A stretch of 22,200 nucleotides of DNA from Rhodospirillales bacterium (GTDB taxonomy: Bacteria > Pseudomonadota > Alphaproteobacteria > Acetobacterales > Acetobacteraceae): positions 1 to 22,200 of the forward strand of contig JANXXW010000304.1 in the NCBI GenBank assembly GCA_025350425.1. The letters run 5' to 3'. The notes below the pieces were generated by a model. That model was given only the letters and a program-made list of their open reading frames with translations, was not told the origin of the DNA and made no database searches. Each line of letters begins with the position of its first letter. The stretch's first letter is position 1. This document shows, in pieces, positions 1 through 6,143 of the stretch. The position numbers and the translations under genes were made by a program.

Positions 1-2
1 AC

Positions 3-827
3 CTGGCGGTGCCGGTGGCGCTCGCGACCATCGCGCAGATGCTGGTCATTACCGTCAATGACCTCGATCTTTCCATTGGCGCCTTCGTGGGCTTCGCCGG
101 CTGCGTCACCGTGACCTGGCTGCCGAGCCAGCCGGTGCTCGGCTGGGCTGTGCTGCTCGCGGCGGTCGGCGCGTATGCCTTGCTGGGCGCGCTCATCCAT
201 CTGCGGCGGTTGCCGTCGATCGTGGTCACGTTGGGCATGAGCTTCGTGTGGCTTGGCCTGGCCATCCTGATCCGCCCGACGCCCGGCGGCACGGCGCCGG
301 CGTGGCTACACGGCTTCGTCACCCAGCGGATTCCCGGGGTGCCGTTCCCGGTGGTCGCGGCGATGGTGGTGGCGGCGGTGGTCCATTTCGGGATGATGCG
401 GACCACCTACGGGTCGGTGCTGCGTGGTGTCGGCGGCAACCCAGCCGCCATGGAACGTGCTGGCTGGTCGCTGCTCAAGGCCAAGATGGCGGCGTATGCG
501 CTGGCGGGATTGTTCGGCGTGCTGGCCGGCATGGCGCTGGTCGGCGTGGCGACCTCGGCAGACGCCAACATGGCGAACGGCTACACGCTGCTATCCATCG
601 CGGGGGCGATCCTGGGTGGTGCTGAGTTCGTCGGCGGGCGCGTCTCTCCGATCGGGGCCGTGATCGGGGCACTCACCTTGCAGCTGGCGGCGGTGGCGCT
701 GAATTTCTTCCACCTGCCGGCTTACCCTTCGTTTCGGATTCCACAGGAATGGCAGGTTGGGGCCCAGGGCATCATCCTGATCCTCATCCTCGCCGTTCGA
801 GCGCTGATCAACCGGGGTGACCGATGA
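3..827 (+). CDS. ABC transporter permease, RbsC/BPD_transp_2 family (5' end missing)
   Basis: Inner-membrane permease of a sugar-type ABC importer (ribose/LsrC/YtfT-like family). The reading frame is open to the left edge, so the N-terminus lies outside the window. A GTG at 9 is in frame, but the protein from there has only 272 residues against about 320 for the family, and it begins inside the first conserved block (TIAQMLVITVNDLDLSIG, which resembles the usual 'AQ.lVi..ggiDLSvG' segment). Several hydrophobic segments follow, and a GGNPAAMERAG stretch matches the cytoplasmic loop that couples to the ATPase. The C-terminus ends in a hydrophobic helix plus a short basic tail. The stop overlaps the start of the next permease by 4 bp (ATGA), so the two are translationally coupled and probably form a heterodimeric channel. 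The ATPase and binding protein must lie upstream, outside the window. The substrate cannot be inferred. Confidence 0.9.
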   Translation: MAVPVALATIAQMLVITVNDLDLSIGAFVGFAGCVTVTWLPSQPVLGWAVLLAAVGAYALLGALIHLRRLPSIVVTLGMSFVWLGLAILIRPTPGGTAPAWLHGFVTQRIPGVPFPVVAAMVVAAVVHFGMMRTTYGSVLRGVGGNPAAMERAGWSLLKAKMAAYALAGLFGVLAGMALVGVATSADANMANGYTLLSIAGAILGGAEFVGGRVSPIGAVIGALTLQLAAVALNFFHLPAYPSFRIPQEWQVGAQGIILILILAVRALINRGDR

Positions 828-1789
828 GCGGGATCGCCGGTCCCTCGCTGCTGCGGCGCCTCAGCGCGAGACCCTGGATCTGGTCTTTCGCCGGGGCCGT
901 CGTCGTGTGGCTGCTCGCGATCCTCGTCGCAGGCGGGAACGGCGCGAGCGGCATGCTGTCGGCGGCACTCGCCTTTTCGGTATTCACCGTCGTGGTGGGT
1001 ATCGGGCAGATGTATGTGATCACCCTTGGGCCGGGCAATATCGACTTGTCGTTGCCGGCCAATATCGGGCTGGCCGGGGCGGTCGCGATGCAGGTGATGA
1101 ACGGGGCGGATGACCGTATCGCAATCGGGCTCGCGGCTGCGCTGGGCGTCGGCGTCCTGGTTGGATTGTTCAACTACCTCCTGATCAGGCTGCTGCGGAT
1201 ACCCCCGATCATCGCGACGCTGTCGGCCAGCTTCGTGCTGGTGTCCGCCGGCATCAGCTATGGCCGTGGGCTGCAGATCAAGCCGCCGGCCGCCTTCGCC
1301 GATTTCACCAACTGGCGCGTCGGCGGCGTCAGCGCGCTGGCGCTGGCGGCCCTCGCGTTGACGGTAGTCGCGGGCATCGTGCTGCACCGGACGGTATATG
1401 GCCGGTCCGTGCTGGCGATCGGGCAAAACATGCGCGCGGCCCGGCTGGCGGGCATCCGGGTCGGGCAAGTGAGGCTGCTGACCTATGTGCTGTGCGCTGT
1501 CCTTGGCAGTCTATGCGGCGCGTTGTTGGCCGGATTTACAGGTGGCTCCTCGCTCGATATGGGCGCCGAATATCTGCTGAGTTCGATCGCGGTCGTGGTG
1601 ATCGGCGGCACGTCCGTGGCCGGCGGCTCCGCCAATCTGCCGGGCATATGGGGCGCGTCGCTGTTTATGTTTATGGTGGTGACGTTGCTCAACACCTCCG
1701 GCTTCGGGGCTGGCGTACGCGACGTGATGACCGGCGTGATCATTATCGCGGTGATTACGATCGCCGGCGGCACAAAGCGGCCACGCTAG
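824..1789 (+). CDS. ABC transporter permease, RbsC/BPD_transp_2 family
   Basis: Second inner-membrane permease of the same importer, 321 residues, the normal family length. Start ATG overlaps the stop of the preceding permease (ATGA), with a purine-rich GGGGTGA just upstream. It has the family's segments in order: an N-terminal membrane helix near residues 15-33, the TFGPGNIDLS-like block (here LGPGNIDLSLPANIGLAG, near 65-82), repeated hydrophobic helices, the cytoplasmic GQNMRAARLAGI coupling loop near 200, and the GGTSVAGGSANLPG block before the last helices. Two different permeases side by side recall LsrC/LsrD or YtfT/YjfF, where the channel is a heterodimer. No clear terminator follows: only a short ACAAT/ATTGT inverted repeat without a T-run lies just downstream (1795-1808). 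Family assignment is secure; substrate is unknown. Confidence 0.93.
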   Translation: MSGIAGPSLLRRLSARPWIWSFAGAVVVWLLAILVAGGNGASGMLSAALAFSVFTVVVGIGQMYVITLGPGNIDLSLPANIGLAGAVAMQVMNGADDRIAIGLAAALGVGVLVGLFNYLLIRLLRIPPIIATLSASFVLVSAGISYGRGLQIKPPAAFADFTNWRVGGVSALALAALALTVVAGIVLHRTVYGRSVLAIGQNMRAARLAGIRVGQVRLLTYVLCAVLGSLCGALLAGFTGGSSLDMGAEYLLSSIAVVVIGGTSVAGGSANLPGIWGASLFMFMVVTLLNTSGFGAGVRDVMTGVIIIAVITIAGGTKRPR

Positions 1790-2108
1790 GCGCGACAATC
1801 TGGATTGTGGAAACATTGCCTCACCCAGATCGCCACCGCTGGACATTGATCGCAAAATCTATCAGCGGCGCTTACGTCGGTTGCAGCCAAGCGTGATGCA
1901 TCGTGATGATCGGCACGCAGCACTCCCAATGCAGGCTTGCGCTTGTTGATGGACTGCAATGCGCGAAGCCTCGGAAAGATCGCGTCCCGGGTACAGGCAG
2001 GGGACATAGCGTCTGGACCTCTCCACTGTTATGTCTGATGTCGCGAACAGGCCGATCTCGACGTGCCGTATCTGCTTGGCTAGATCGCCTTCAAAATAAG
2101 GAAGCTGC
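1790..2108. other. Non-coding stretch between permeases and LOV gene
   Basis: About 320 bases without a gene I can support. Open frames on both strands are short (at most about 110 codons), rich in Arg/Cys/His and lack Shine-Dalgarno sites; one minus-strand frame (1862-2194) runs into the LOV gene antisense. A weak inverted repeat ACAAT-CTGG-ATTGT lies at 1795-1808, directly after the permease stop. The 3' part must hold the promoter of the LOV gene, but no convincing -35/-10 pair stands out. It could include decayed coding DNA; I recognise none. Confidence 0.5.
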
Positions 2109-2696
2109 TTGGTGTTGGCATCTGACATCCGCAACGCGCTGACAACCGCCATGAAGCATTGCGCAGCACCCATGGTGCTGTGTGACGCACACATTCCGGA
2201 CTATCCCATGATTGCCGTGAATCAGGCTTTCTGCGACCTGTCCGGCTATCCCGAAGACGCGATTATAGGCCGGAACTGCCGCTTCCTGCAGGGCACGAAG
2301 ACTGATGCCCGATCGAAGTCCCGCATCCGTGCCTCCCTGGATGCTGGGCTGGGATGCATCGAATGGATCGTGAACTACCGCCAGGACGGCAAGACATTCT
2401 ACAATCTTCTATTTATTTCACCCGTGCGCGATCAGGACGGGTCGCTACTCTTCTATTTTGGCAATCAGCTGGATATCACGATGGGTTTGCCGGCTTGGCT
2501 GACGGAAGTCAGCTTCGGTACTGCCCATGTTGTGCCGGATTTGGAGCAGGAATTTCATGCCCTGATGCAGGAAGTCACGGTTGCTGCCCGCTCGGAGGCT
2601 CTGGAGCGTATCGTCGCCGCTGCGCATCGCCTGGCGGAGATCTCGACCAAGCTCGCGCCGGGAACGCTGGAGACGGTCAAACCCGGTCGCGAGTAG
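2109..2696 (+). CDS. Short stand-alone LOV (PAS) blue-light sensor protein
   Basis: A single LOV domain fills residues about 20-126 of 195. The flavin-binding signature GRNCRFLQ is at 54-61, with Cys57 in the position that forms the light-induced FMN-C4a adduct. Other family FMN contacts are visible: Asn89 and Asn99 on the NYRQDG...N strands, and Gln120 in FGNQLDIT, the residue that relays the signal. An A'-alpha-like N-terminus and a helical tail (about 143-182, Ala/Glu-rich) flank it. There is no histidine kinase, GGDEF, HTH or STAS output domain, so it is a 'short LOV' protein that probably signals by dimer rearrangement or to a partner. The start is TTG at 2109, four bases after AAGGAAG (2098-2104); GTG at 2112 has better spacing and ATG at 2151 is a later alternative. 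It is flanked by non-coding DNA, so no operon partner is suggested. Confidence 0.88.
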   Translation: MVLASDIRNALTTAMKHCAAPMVLCDAHIPDYPMIAVNQAFCDLSGYPEDAIIGRNCRFLQGTKTDARSKSRIRASLDAGLGCIEWIVNYRQDGKTFYNLLFISPVRDQDGSLLFYFGNQLDITMGLPAWLTEVSFGTAHVVPDLEQEFHALMQEVTVAARSEALERIVAAAHRLAEISTKLAPGTLETVKPGRE

Positions 2697-2842
2697 CGCA
2701 TTGCGCCTAGCAGGGGATTGCAGCGTCAACTGATCCTCCCCGCGTTTCTTGGACGGGTAAAGCCGGGGTCGCCAGCTCGGCACCAAAATGGTCGCGCATC
2801 GAACAGCCAACGATTTTACGCGATCATCCCCGTGCTACCCGG

Positions 2843-2872
2843 TAAGGCGCCGCCCGATAAGGCGCCGCCTGG
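2843..2872. repeat. Short direct repeat, two 15-bp units
   Basis: Two adjacent units begin with the identical 12-mer taaggcgccgcc (2843-2854 and 2858-2869), period 15. Each contains the ggcgcc palindrome, and ccgccc/gggcgg arms flank the second unit, so hairpins can form. It lies in the 262-base gene-free stretch 2697-2958 between the LOV gene and a small minus-strand gene. Function unknown; it may be replication slippage only. Confidence 0.6.
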
Positions 2873-2958
2873 GCGGAATTGCCACGCTGTTTCCTGACCA
2901 GCGTCCTGGCATCGCGACCGCCGGGCACAGTTGGGCGCCAGTCGGCGAACCCGGTCGC

Positions 2959-3297
2959 TCAGCCCAACTCCGCCACGACCGCATCCCGAACCGCCTTCAA
3001 TCCGTTCAGCGAAGCCTCCGCCTGCCGCACCGCCCCAGCATCGCTGCGATCGACGTCGCCAGCCTGTTCCTCGGCTGCCGCGACGCCGGCGGTGAGGTCT
3101 TCCCGAAGCGTCTCCAGCCGTTCGCGCAACGTATCGTCGTCGAGCTCCGGTTCGGCGCGCCAGTCCGCGATGATCTTTTGCGCCTCGCGCACCATCCGGC
3201 CAGCCGCCGATCCGGCCCCGGCCAGCGTTGCCATGCGCGCCAGGGCGGCGGAGACCGGCGAGCCGGTGGAACGGGAACCAGATGTTTTACGGGCCAT
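2959..3297 (-). CDS. Small helical hypothetical protein
   Basis: 112 residues, not recognised. After a basic, Ser/Gly-rich N-terminus (about 1-15) the chain is Ala/Glu/Asp/Arg-rich and should be almost wholly alpha-helical, with a heptad-like acidic stretch around residues 50-85 (EPELDDDTLRERLETL and following). There is no signal peptide or membrane segment. I prefer this frame to the overlapping plus-strand frames because its composition is that of a soluble helical protein, while the plus-strand readings are rich in Arg, Pro and Ser with no domain. The Shine-Dalgarno site is weak. It is divergent from the small gene at 3406, with 108 bases between the starts. Both products are short, charged and helical, but I see no clear homology between them. 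Confidence 0.55.
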   Translation of the reverse strand: MARKTSGSRSTGSPVSAALARMATLAGAGSAAGRMVREAQKIIADWRAEPELDDDTLRERLETLREDLTAGVAAAEEQAGDVDRSDAGAVRQAEASLNGLKAVRDAVVAELG

Positions 3298-3308
3298 GAC
3301 CCAAAATG

Positions 3309-3318
3309 TGACGCGTCA
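3309..3318. promoter_or_regulatory. Palindrome tgacgcgtca in divergent intergenic region
   Basis: A perfect 10-bp palindrome 12 bases from the minus-strand start codon (3297) and about 90 bases before the plus-strand start (3406). Position between two divergent genes is what one expects of a shared operator. At 10 bp it could easily be chance. Confidence 0.25.
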
Positions 3319-3405
3319 TGCCGGATCGCAACCCAAGCCAACATCGCTTTGGAACAGGACAGGCCGGATTTCGTTCAGATGAGATAGACGAAAAGGATAC
3401 ATCGA

Positions 3406-3690
3406 ATGTCAGACGATCCACACCATCGCGGCGCCCTCATCGAGACGGCTGGTCTACAGCTTGACCGGGCACATCTCGCAGCAACGACAATGGCCGGGGG
3501 CGAGGTCCGGCGTGGCCTCAGTCTGGCGCTGATAGCCTTGCGCGACGCAGCCCGGTCGGCCACGGGCGACGATGTCTCCCTGAACGGCATCATCAGCCGG
3601 TTGGAGGAGGCGATGGCCGACCTCGAAGCTGGCAAGCTCGCGGACATGGAACGCCTGATCGAGACCGCGCGAACCGATCTCAGGGCCTGA
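3406..3690 (+). CDS. Small helical hypothetical protein
   Basis: 94 residues, not recognised. ATG start preceded by aaaggatacatcga, a good AAAGGA ribosome-binding site at normal spacing, which supports real translation. The chain is predicted to be helical: an N-terminal His/Ala part, a central RRGLSLALIALRDAARSA helix (about 35-52) and a C-terminal acidic helix with IISRLEEAMADLEAGKLADMERLIETAR-type heptads. There is no signal peptide, membrane segment or cysteine. It is divergent from the gene at 2959-3297 and convergent with the SDR gene, whose stop codon lies only three bases away, leaving no room for a separate terminator between them. Confidence 0.65.
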   Translation: MSDDPHHRGALIETAGLQLDRAHLAATTMAGGEVRRGLSLALIALRDAARSATGDDVSLNGIISRLEEAMADLEAGKLADMERLIETARTDLRA

Positions 3691-3693
3691 GCG

Positions 3694-4446
3694 TCAGGCG
3701 CCGAGGAGCTGCCCGCCATCGACGACGATCGTCTGGCCGGTCACCCAACGCGCCTTGTGTCCCGCCAGGAACATCACAACGTCAGCGACTTCCTCCGGCG
3801 TGCCCATCCGGCCGAACGGGATTTGCGCCAGTGTGCCATCGTACAATGCCGCATCTTCCGTCCGTCGCCGCTCCCATGTGCCGCCGGGAAACTCGATGGA
3901 GCCCGGAGCGACCGCGTTTACGCGTATGCCACTCGCCGCCAGCATACGTGCCTGGCTCGCGGTGTAGTGGATCACCGCAGCCTTGATGGCGCCGTAGGGA
4001 GGGTTCCGTTTGGTCGCCCGCATTGCTGAGATGCTCGTGATATTGACGATGGCGGCCTCCATGGCGCTGCCGAGGTAGGGCAGGGAAGCCTGACTGGCGC
4101 GTACGACGGCCATGAGGTCCACGCTGACCGACACGGCCCAACTCTCCTCATCGTCAGATCCGCCGAAACCGGAGGCATTGTTCACCAAAATATCGATGCC
4201 CCCCAGTGCCGCCGCAGCCTCAGGTATGAAACGCGCGATATCGTCGGCATTGGCGAGATCCGCCGTCGCAGCGTATCCGACGACGCTCAACGCTTCGATC
4301 TCTCGCCGCGTCGCTTCCAATGCCTCCGCGCCACGGGCACAGATCGCGACCGCCGCCCCGGCTCCCGCAAATCCGAGCGCGATGGAGCGCCCGATACCCC
4401 GACTTCCACCCATAATGACAACGCGCCGCCCGCTGAATTCATTCAT
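3694..4446 (-). CDS. SDR family NAD(P)-dependent oxidoreductase
   Basis: Classical short-chain dehydrogenase/reductase, 250 residues, full length. Rossmann glycine motif GGSRGIG at 13-19, NNAS at 89-92 (the NNAG equivalent), catalytic Ser138, Tyr151 and Lys155 with the normal 12-residue Ser-Tyr gap, and the C-terminal VTGQTIVVDGG block. An Arg after strand beta-2 (ICARG, 36-40) is commonly linked to NADP(H) preference. Substrate unknown; family members act on sugars, steroids, 3-oxoacyl thioesters and many alcohols. ATG start at 4446. The gene is monocistronic and faces away from the gene-poor stretch 4447-5337. Its upstream region has a TTGTTA/TATATG promoter candidate with a 16-bp palindrome between the boxes, suggesting repression by an unlinked regulator. 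No regulator gene is adjacent. Confidence 0.92.
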   Translation of the reverse strand: MNEFSGRRVVIMGGSRGIGRSIALGFAGAGAAVAICARGAEALEATRREIEALSVVGYAATADLANADDIARFIPEAAAALGGIDILVNNASGFGGSDDEESWAVSVSVDLMAVVRASQASLPYLGSAMEAAIVNITSISAMRATKRNPPYGAIKAAVIHYTASQARMLAASGIRVNAVAPGSIEFPGGTWERRRTEDAALYDGTLAQIPFGRMGTPEEVADVVMFLAGHKARWVTGQTIVVDGGQLLGA

Positions 4447-4509
4447 CCGTTCAGGCTACAGGACATAAAGACGCCGTGAAAGTGCGCGACCGACCGAACG
4501 GTCCAGCGG

Positions 4510-5013
4510 CTAAACGAAGCCTGCATATATACAGTTACGATATCGTAACAAAATAGGCGTGCTTGGATGTGGGCGAGAAAGCCGCGTTTCCCGTTTGGGC
4601 CGCCACGGAGGAGCGAGGACGACCAGGCGGGAAAGGCAACGGGACCGGCCCAACCCGGGCGCGGAAGGAGGCGCTTCGGCTGGGGCATCGGCCTGCTTCG
4701 GATCCACGACGCGGACCAAAGGCAGCAAGCTCGGCGGATGCACGCGTCTCTCGCTTGCCAGGGTTTGTCCCGCGCGCGACGCTGGGAATCCGGCCATGCC
4801 GATGCGCGAAACGGAAACCGCCATTGAGCAGATGCCAATCGAGGCACGAGCGTCCAGCATGTCGCATACGCAGATCAGCATATTCAGCAAGGCGCACACC
4901 ACTAGCGCCACCACCTTATCCCAATCGTCGGGCGACCCATCCACCGGACGGATCGCCGCTGAGTGAACGGCGAGCCGTGCAGCCAGGGATGCGAAGGACG
5001 GAATGGTTTTCAT
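4510..5013 (-). CDS. Doubtful hypothetical protein, possibly frameshifted
   Basis: A 167-codon frame, not recognised. The first 70 codons look protein-like: MKTIPSFASLAARLAVHSAA, then PDDWDKVVALVVCALLNMLICVCDML, a hydrophobic segment around residues 33-52 that could be a single helix. Codon third positions there are mostly G or C. After about residue 75 the composition turns Pro/Arg/Ser-rich and loses that character. A second minus-strand frame (4535-4897) becomes the better-looking one towards the 3' end and stops exactly within the 16-bp palindrome, ending in HAYFVTIS. One reading is a real gene with a frameshift near 4600-4750; another is chance. The Shine-Dalgarno site is weak. Confidence 0.22.
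   Translation of the reverse strand: MKTIPSFASLAARLAVHSAAIRPVDGSPDDWDKVVALVVCALLNMLICVCDMLDARASIGICSMAVSVSRIGMAGFPASRAGQTLASERRVHPPSLLPLVRVVDPKQADAPAEAPPSAPGLGRSRCLSRLVVLAPPWRPKRETRLSRPHPSTPILLRYRNCIYAGFV
4524..4551 (-). promoter_or_regulatory. Candidate promoter with embedded 16-bp operator palindrome
   Basis: Read on the minus strand: -35 TTGTTA (4551-4546), 16-base spacer, -10 TATATG (4529-4524). The perfect 16-bp palindrome gttacgatatcgtaac occupies 4534-4549, so it covers the end of the -35 box and most of the spacer. It lies about 90 bases before the SDR start at 4446, inside a local AT-rich island in otherwise GC-rich DNA. The layout is typical of repression by a dimeric regulator such as a TetR-family protein. 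The palindrome is a direct observation; promoter and operator function are inferred. Confidence 0.5.
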
Positions 5014-5253
5014 GAAGCTAGGACCATAGGCCTAGTAGCTGAGCTGTGGCAACATGTTTCGGTGCCCGGCGACTGATATGTGTCGGCAAGCGGTGCCTCG
5101 CGAAAACGAAGCCAATCATCGGTTGGACGATCACGTTCAACGCGGGTTGGAATAGGTCCGTCGTCTCTCCGTTCGACCTTACAATGAGCCATCGCGAGCT
5201 TCGCCAAGCACGAGTGTCGCTTTTCAAACCGGCTCACGACATCGAGCATCTGC

Positions 5254-5291
5254 TTGACCAACTAGACGGTCGGGTAACATACTGCCCAGTA
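5254..5291 (+). promoter_or_regulatory. Weak promoter candidate with imperfect palindrome
   Basis: TTGACC at 5254-5259 with CATACT at 5278-5283 (18-base spacer) or TAACAT at 5275-5280 (15-base spacer). An inverted repeat TACTG-CC-CAGTA at 5280-5291 overlaps the expected transcription start, roughly 47 bases before the SDR start. It is the only reasonable promoter seen ahead of the SDR / binding protein / monooxygenase genes. Speculative. Confidence 0.3.
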
Positions 5292-5337
5292 GAAGACTGC
5301 CGCAAAAATTGCTGGGGGAAGATGCGGGTGGACAACA

Positions 5338-6105
5338 TTGTATGACATGCAGGGCCGTGTGGCGGTCGTCACCGGAAGCGGTGGCGGCATAGGTCGCGCG
5401 ATCGCGCTGCGGCTGGCATGTGAAGGTTGCGACATCGGCGTCTTCGATATCAATGAGGCCGCTGCGCGCGCGACAGCTGATCTGGTTCGGGCGCTGGGCC
5501 GAAACGCGGCCGTCGCGGTCGGCAATGTTGCACAGCGCGAGGACGTGTCACGCGGTGCCGAGTATTTTGGCCAGACGCTCGGGCCAATCAACATTCTGGT
5601 CAACAACGCCGGCATCCTCCGCACCGCGCCATTCCTGGAAACGACAGACGCGCAATGGCGTGAGACGTTCGGCGTGAACCTCGATGGCACCTTCTATTTC
5701 TGCCAGGCAATCCTGCCGGGCATGATCGAGCGGCGGCGTGGCGCGGTCGTCAACATGTCGTCCTGGGTCGGCAAGAAGGGCGTCCCGAACCATGCGGCGT
5801 ACAGCGCCAGCAAGTTCGCGGTCATCGGCCTGACGCAAAGCATCGCGGGCGAGGTCGCGGGTCTCGGCGTGCGGGTGAACGCAGTCTGTCCCGGCATCAT
5901 CGTCGATACCCAGATGCGGGTTGATGCCGAGATGTCGAACCAGCGCCAGGGCCTTCCCGATGTCACCGAGCGGGTACGGGCGATACCGCTGGGGCGGCCC
6001 GGAGTGCCTGACGATATCGCGCGCGTGGTCGCGTTCCTTGCGTCCGACGAGGCCGACTACATGACCGGCCAAGCCATTAACATCACTGGCGGGCTCTGGA
6101 CTTAA
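5338..6105 (+). CDS. SDR family NAD-dependent oxidoreductase
   Basis: Classical short-chain dehydrogenase, 255 residues. TGSGGGIG at 12-19, Asp37 after strand beta-2 (VFDIN), which favours NAD(H); NNAG at 89-92; catalytic Ser142, Tyr155, Lys159; C-terminal YMTGQAINITGG. Close in type to bacterial 3-oxoacyl-ACP reductase/glucose dehydrogenase-like SDRs, but substrate is not deducible. Two starts are possible: TTG at 5338, five bases after GGTGGA (5327-5332), or ATG at 5347 with poorer spacing; the extra three residues do not affect the fold. It is first in a same-strand run with the binding protein (38-base gap to my chosen start) and the flavin monooxygenase, so an alcohol-to-ketone oxidation that feeds the monooxygenase is an attractive inference. 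Confidence 0.92.
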   Translation: MYDMQGRVAVVTGSGGGIGRAIALRLACEGCDIGVFDINEAAARATADLVRALGRNAAVAVGNVAQREDVSRGAEYFGQTLGPINILVNNAGILRTAPFLETTDAQWRETFGVNLDGTFYFCQAILPGMIERRRGAVVNMSSWVGKKGVPNHAAYSASKFAVIGLTQSIAGEVAGLGVRVNAVCPGIIVDTQMRVDAEMSNQRQGLPDVTERVRAIPLGRPGVPDDIARVVAFLASDEADYMTGQAINITGGLWT

Positions 6106-6143
6106 TCCAAGCCGTGCAACAAACAAAAAGAATGGAAACGGGA

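Larger units (their letters stand above)
4447..5337. other. Gene-poor region, possibly decayed DNA
   Basis: Nearly 900 bases without a securely recognisable gene in an otherwise tightly packed window. It holds the palindromic promoter region of the SDR gene at its left end, a possible small or frame-disrupted minus-strand gene (4510-5013), and a minus-strand stretch at 5010-5261 with a faint likeness to the C-terminal end of IS5-type transposases (the string SRFEKRHSCLAKLAMAH). At the right end there is a weak promoter candidate for the plus-strand operon. Plus-strand frames are Arg/Pro-rich and look like shadows. No terminal inverted repeats or target duplications were found. Confidence 0.5.

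Noticed and set aside
722..1468. Minus-strand open frame of 248 codons
   Set aside because: Antisense across the two permeases; Gln/Arg/Asp-rich low-complexity translation.
1795..1808. ACAAT/ATTGT inverted repeat as terminator of the permease genes
   Set aside because: Five-base AT-rich stem with no T-run; not convincing.
2788..3387. Plus-strand frames of 167-199 codons over the small minus-strand gene
   Set aside because: Arg/Pro/Ser-rich translations without domains; the minus-strand reading has a plausible soluble helical composition.
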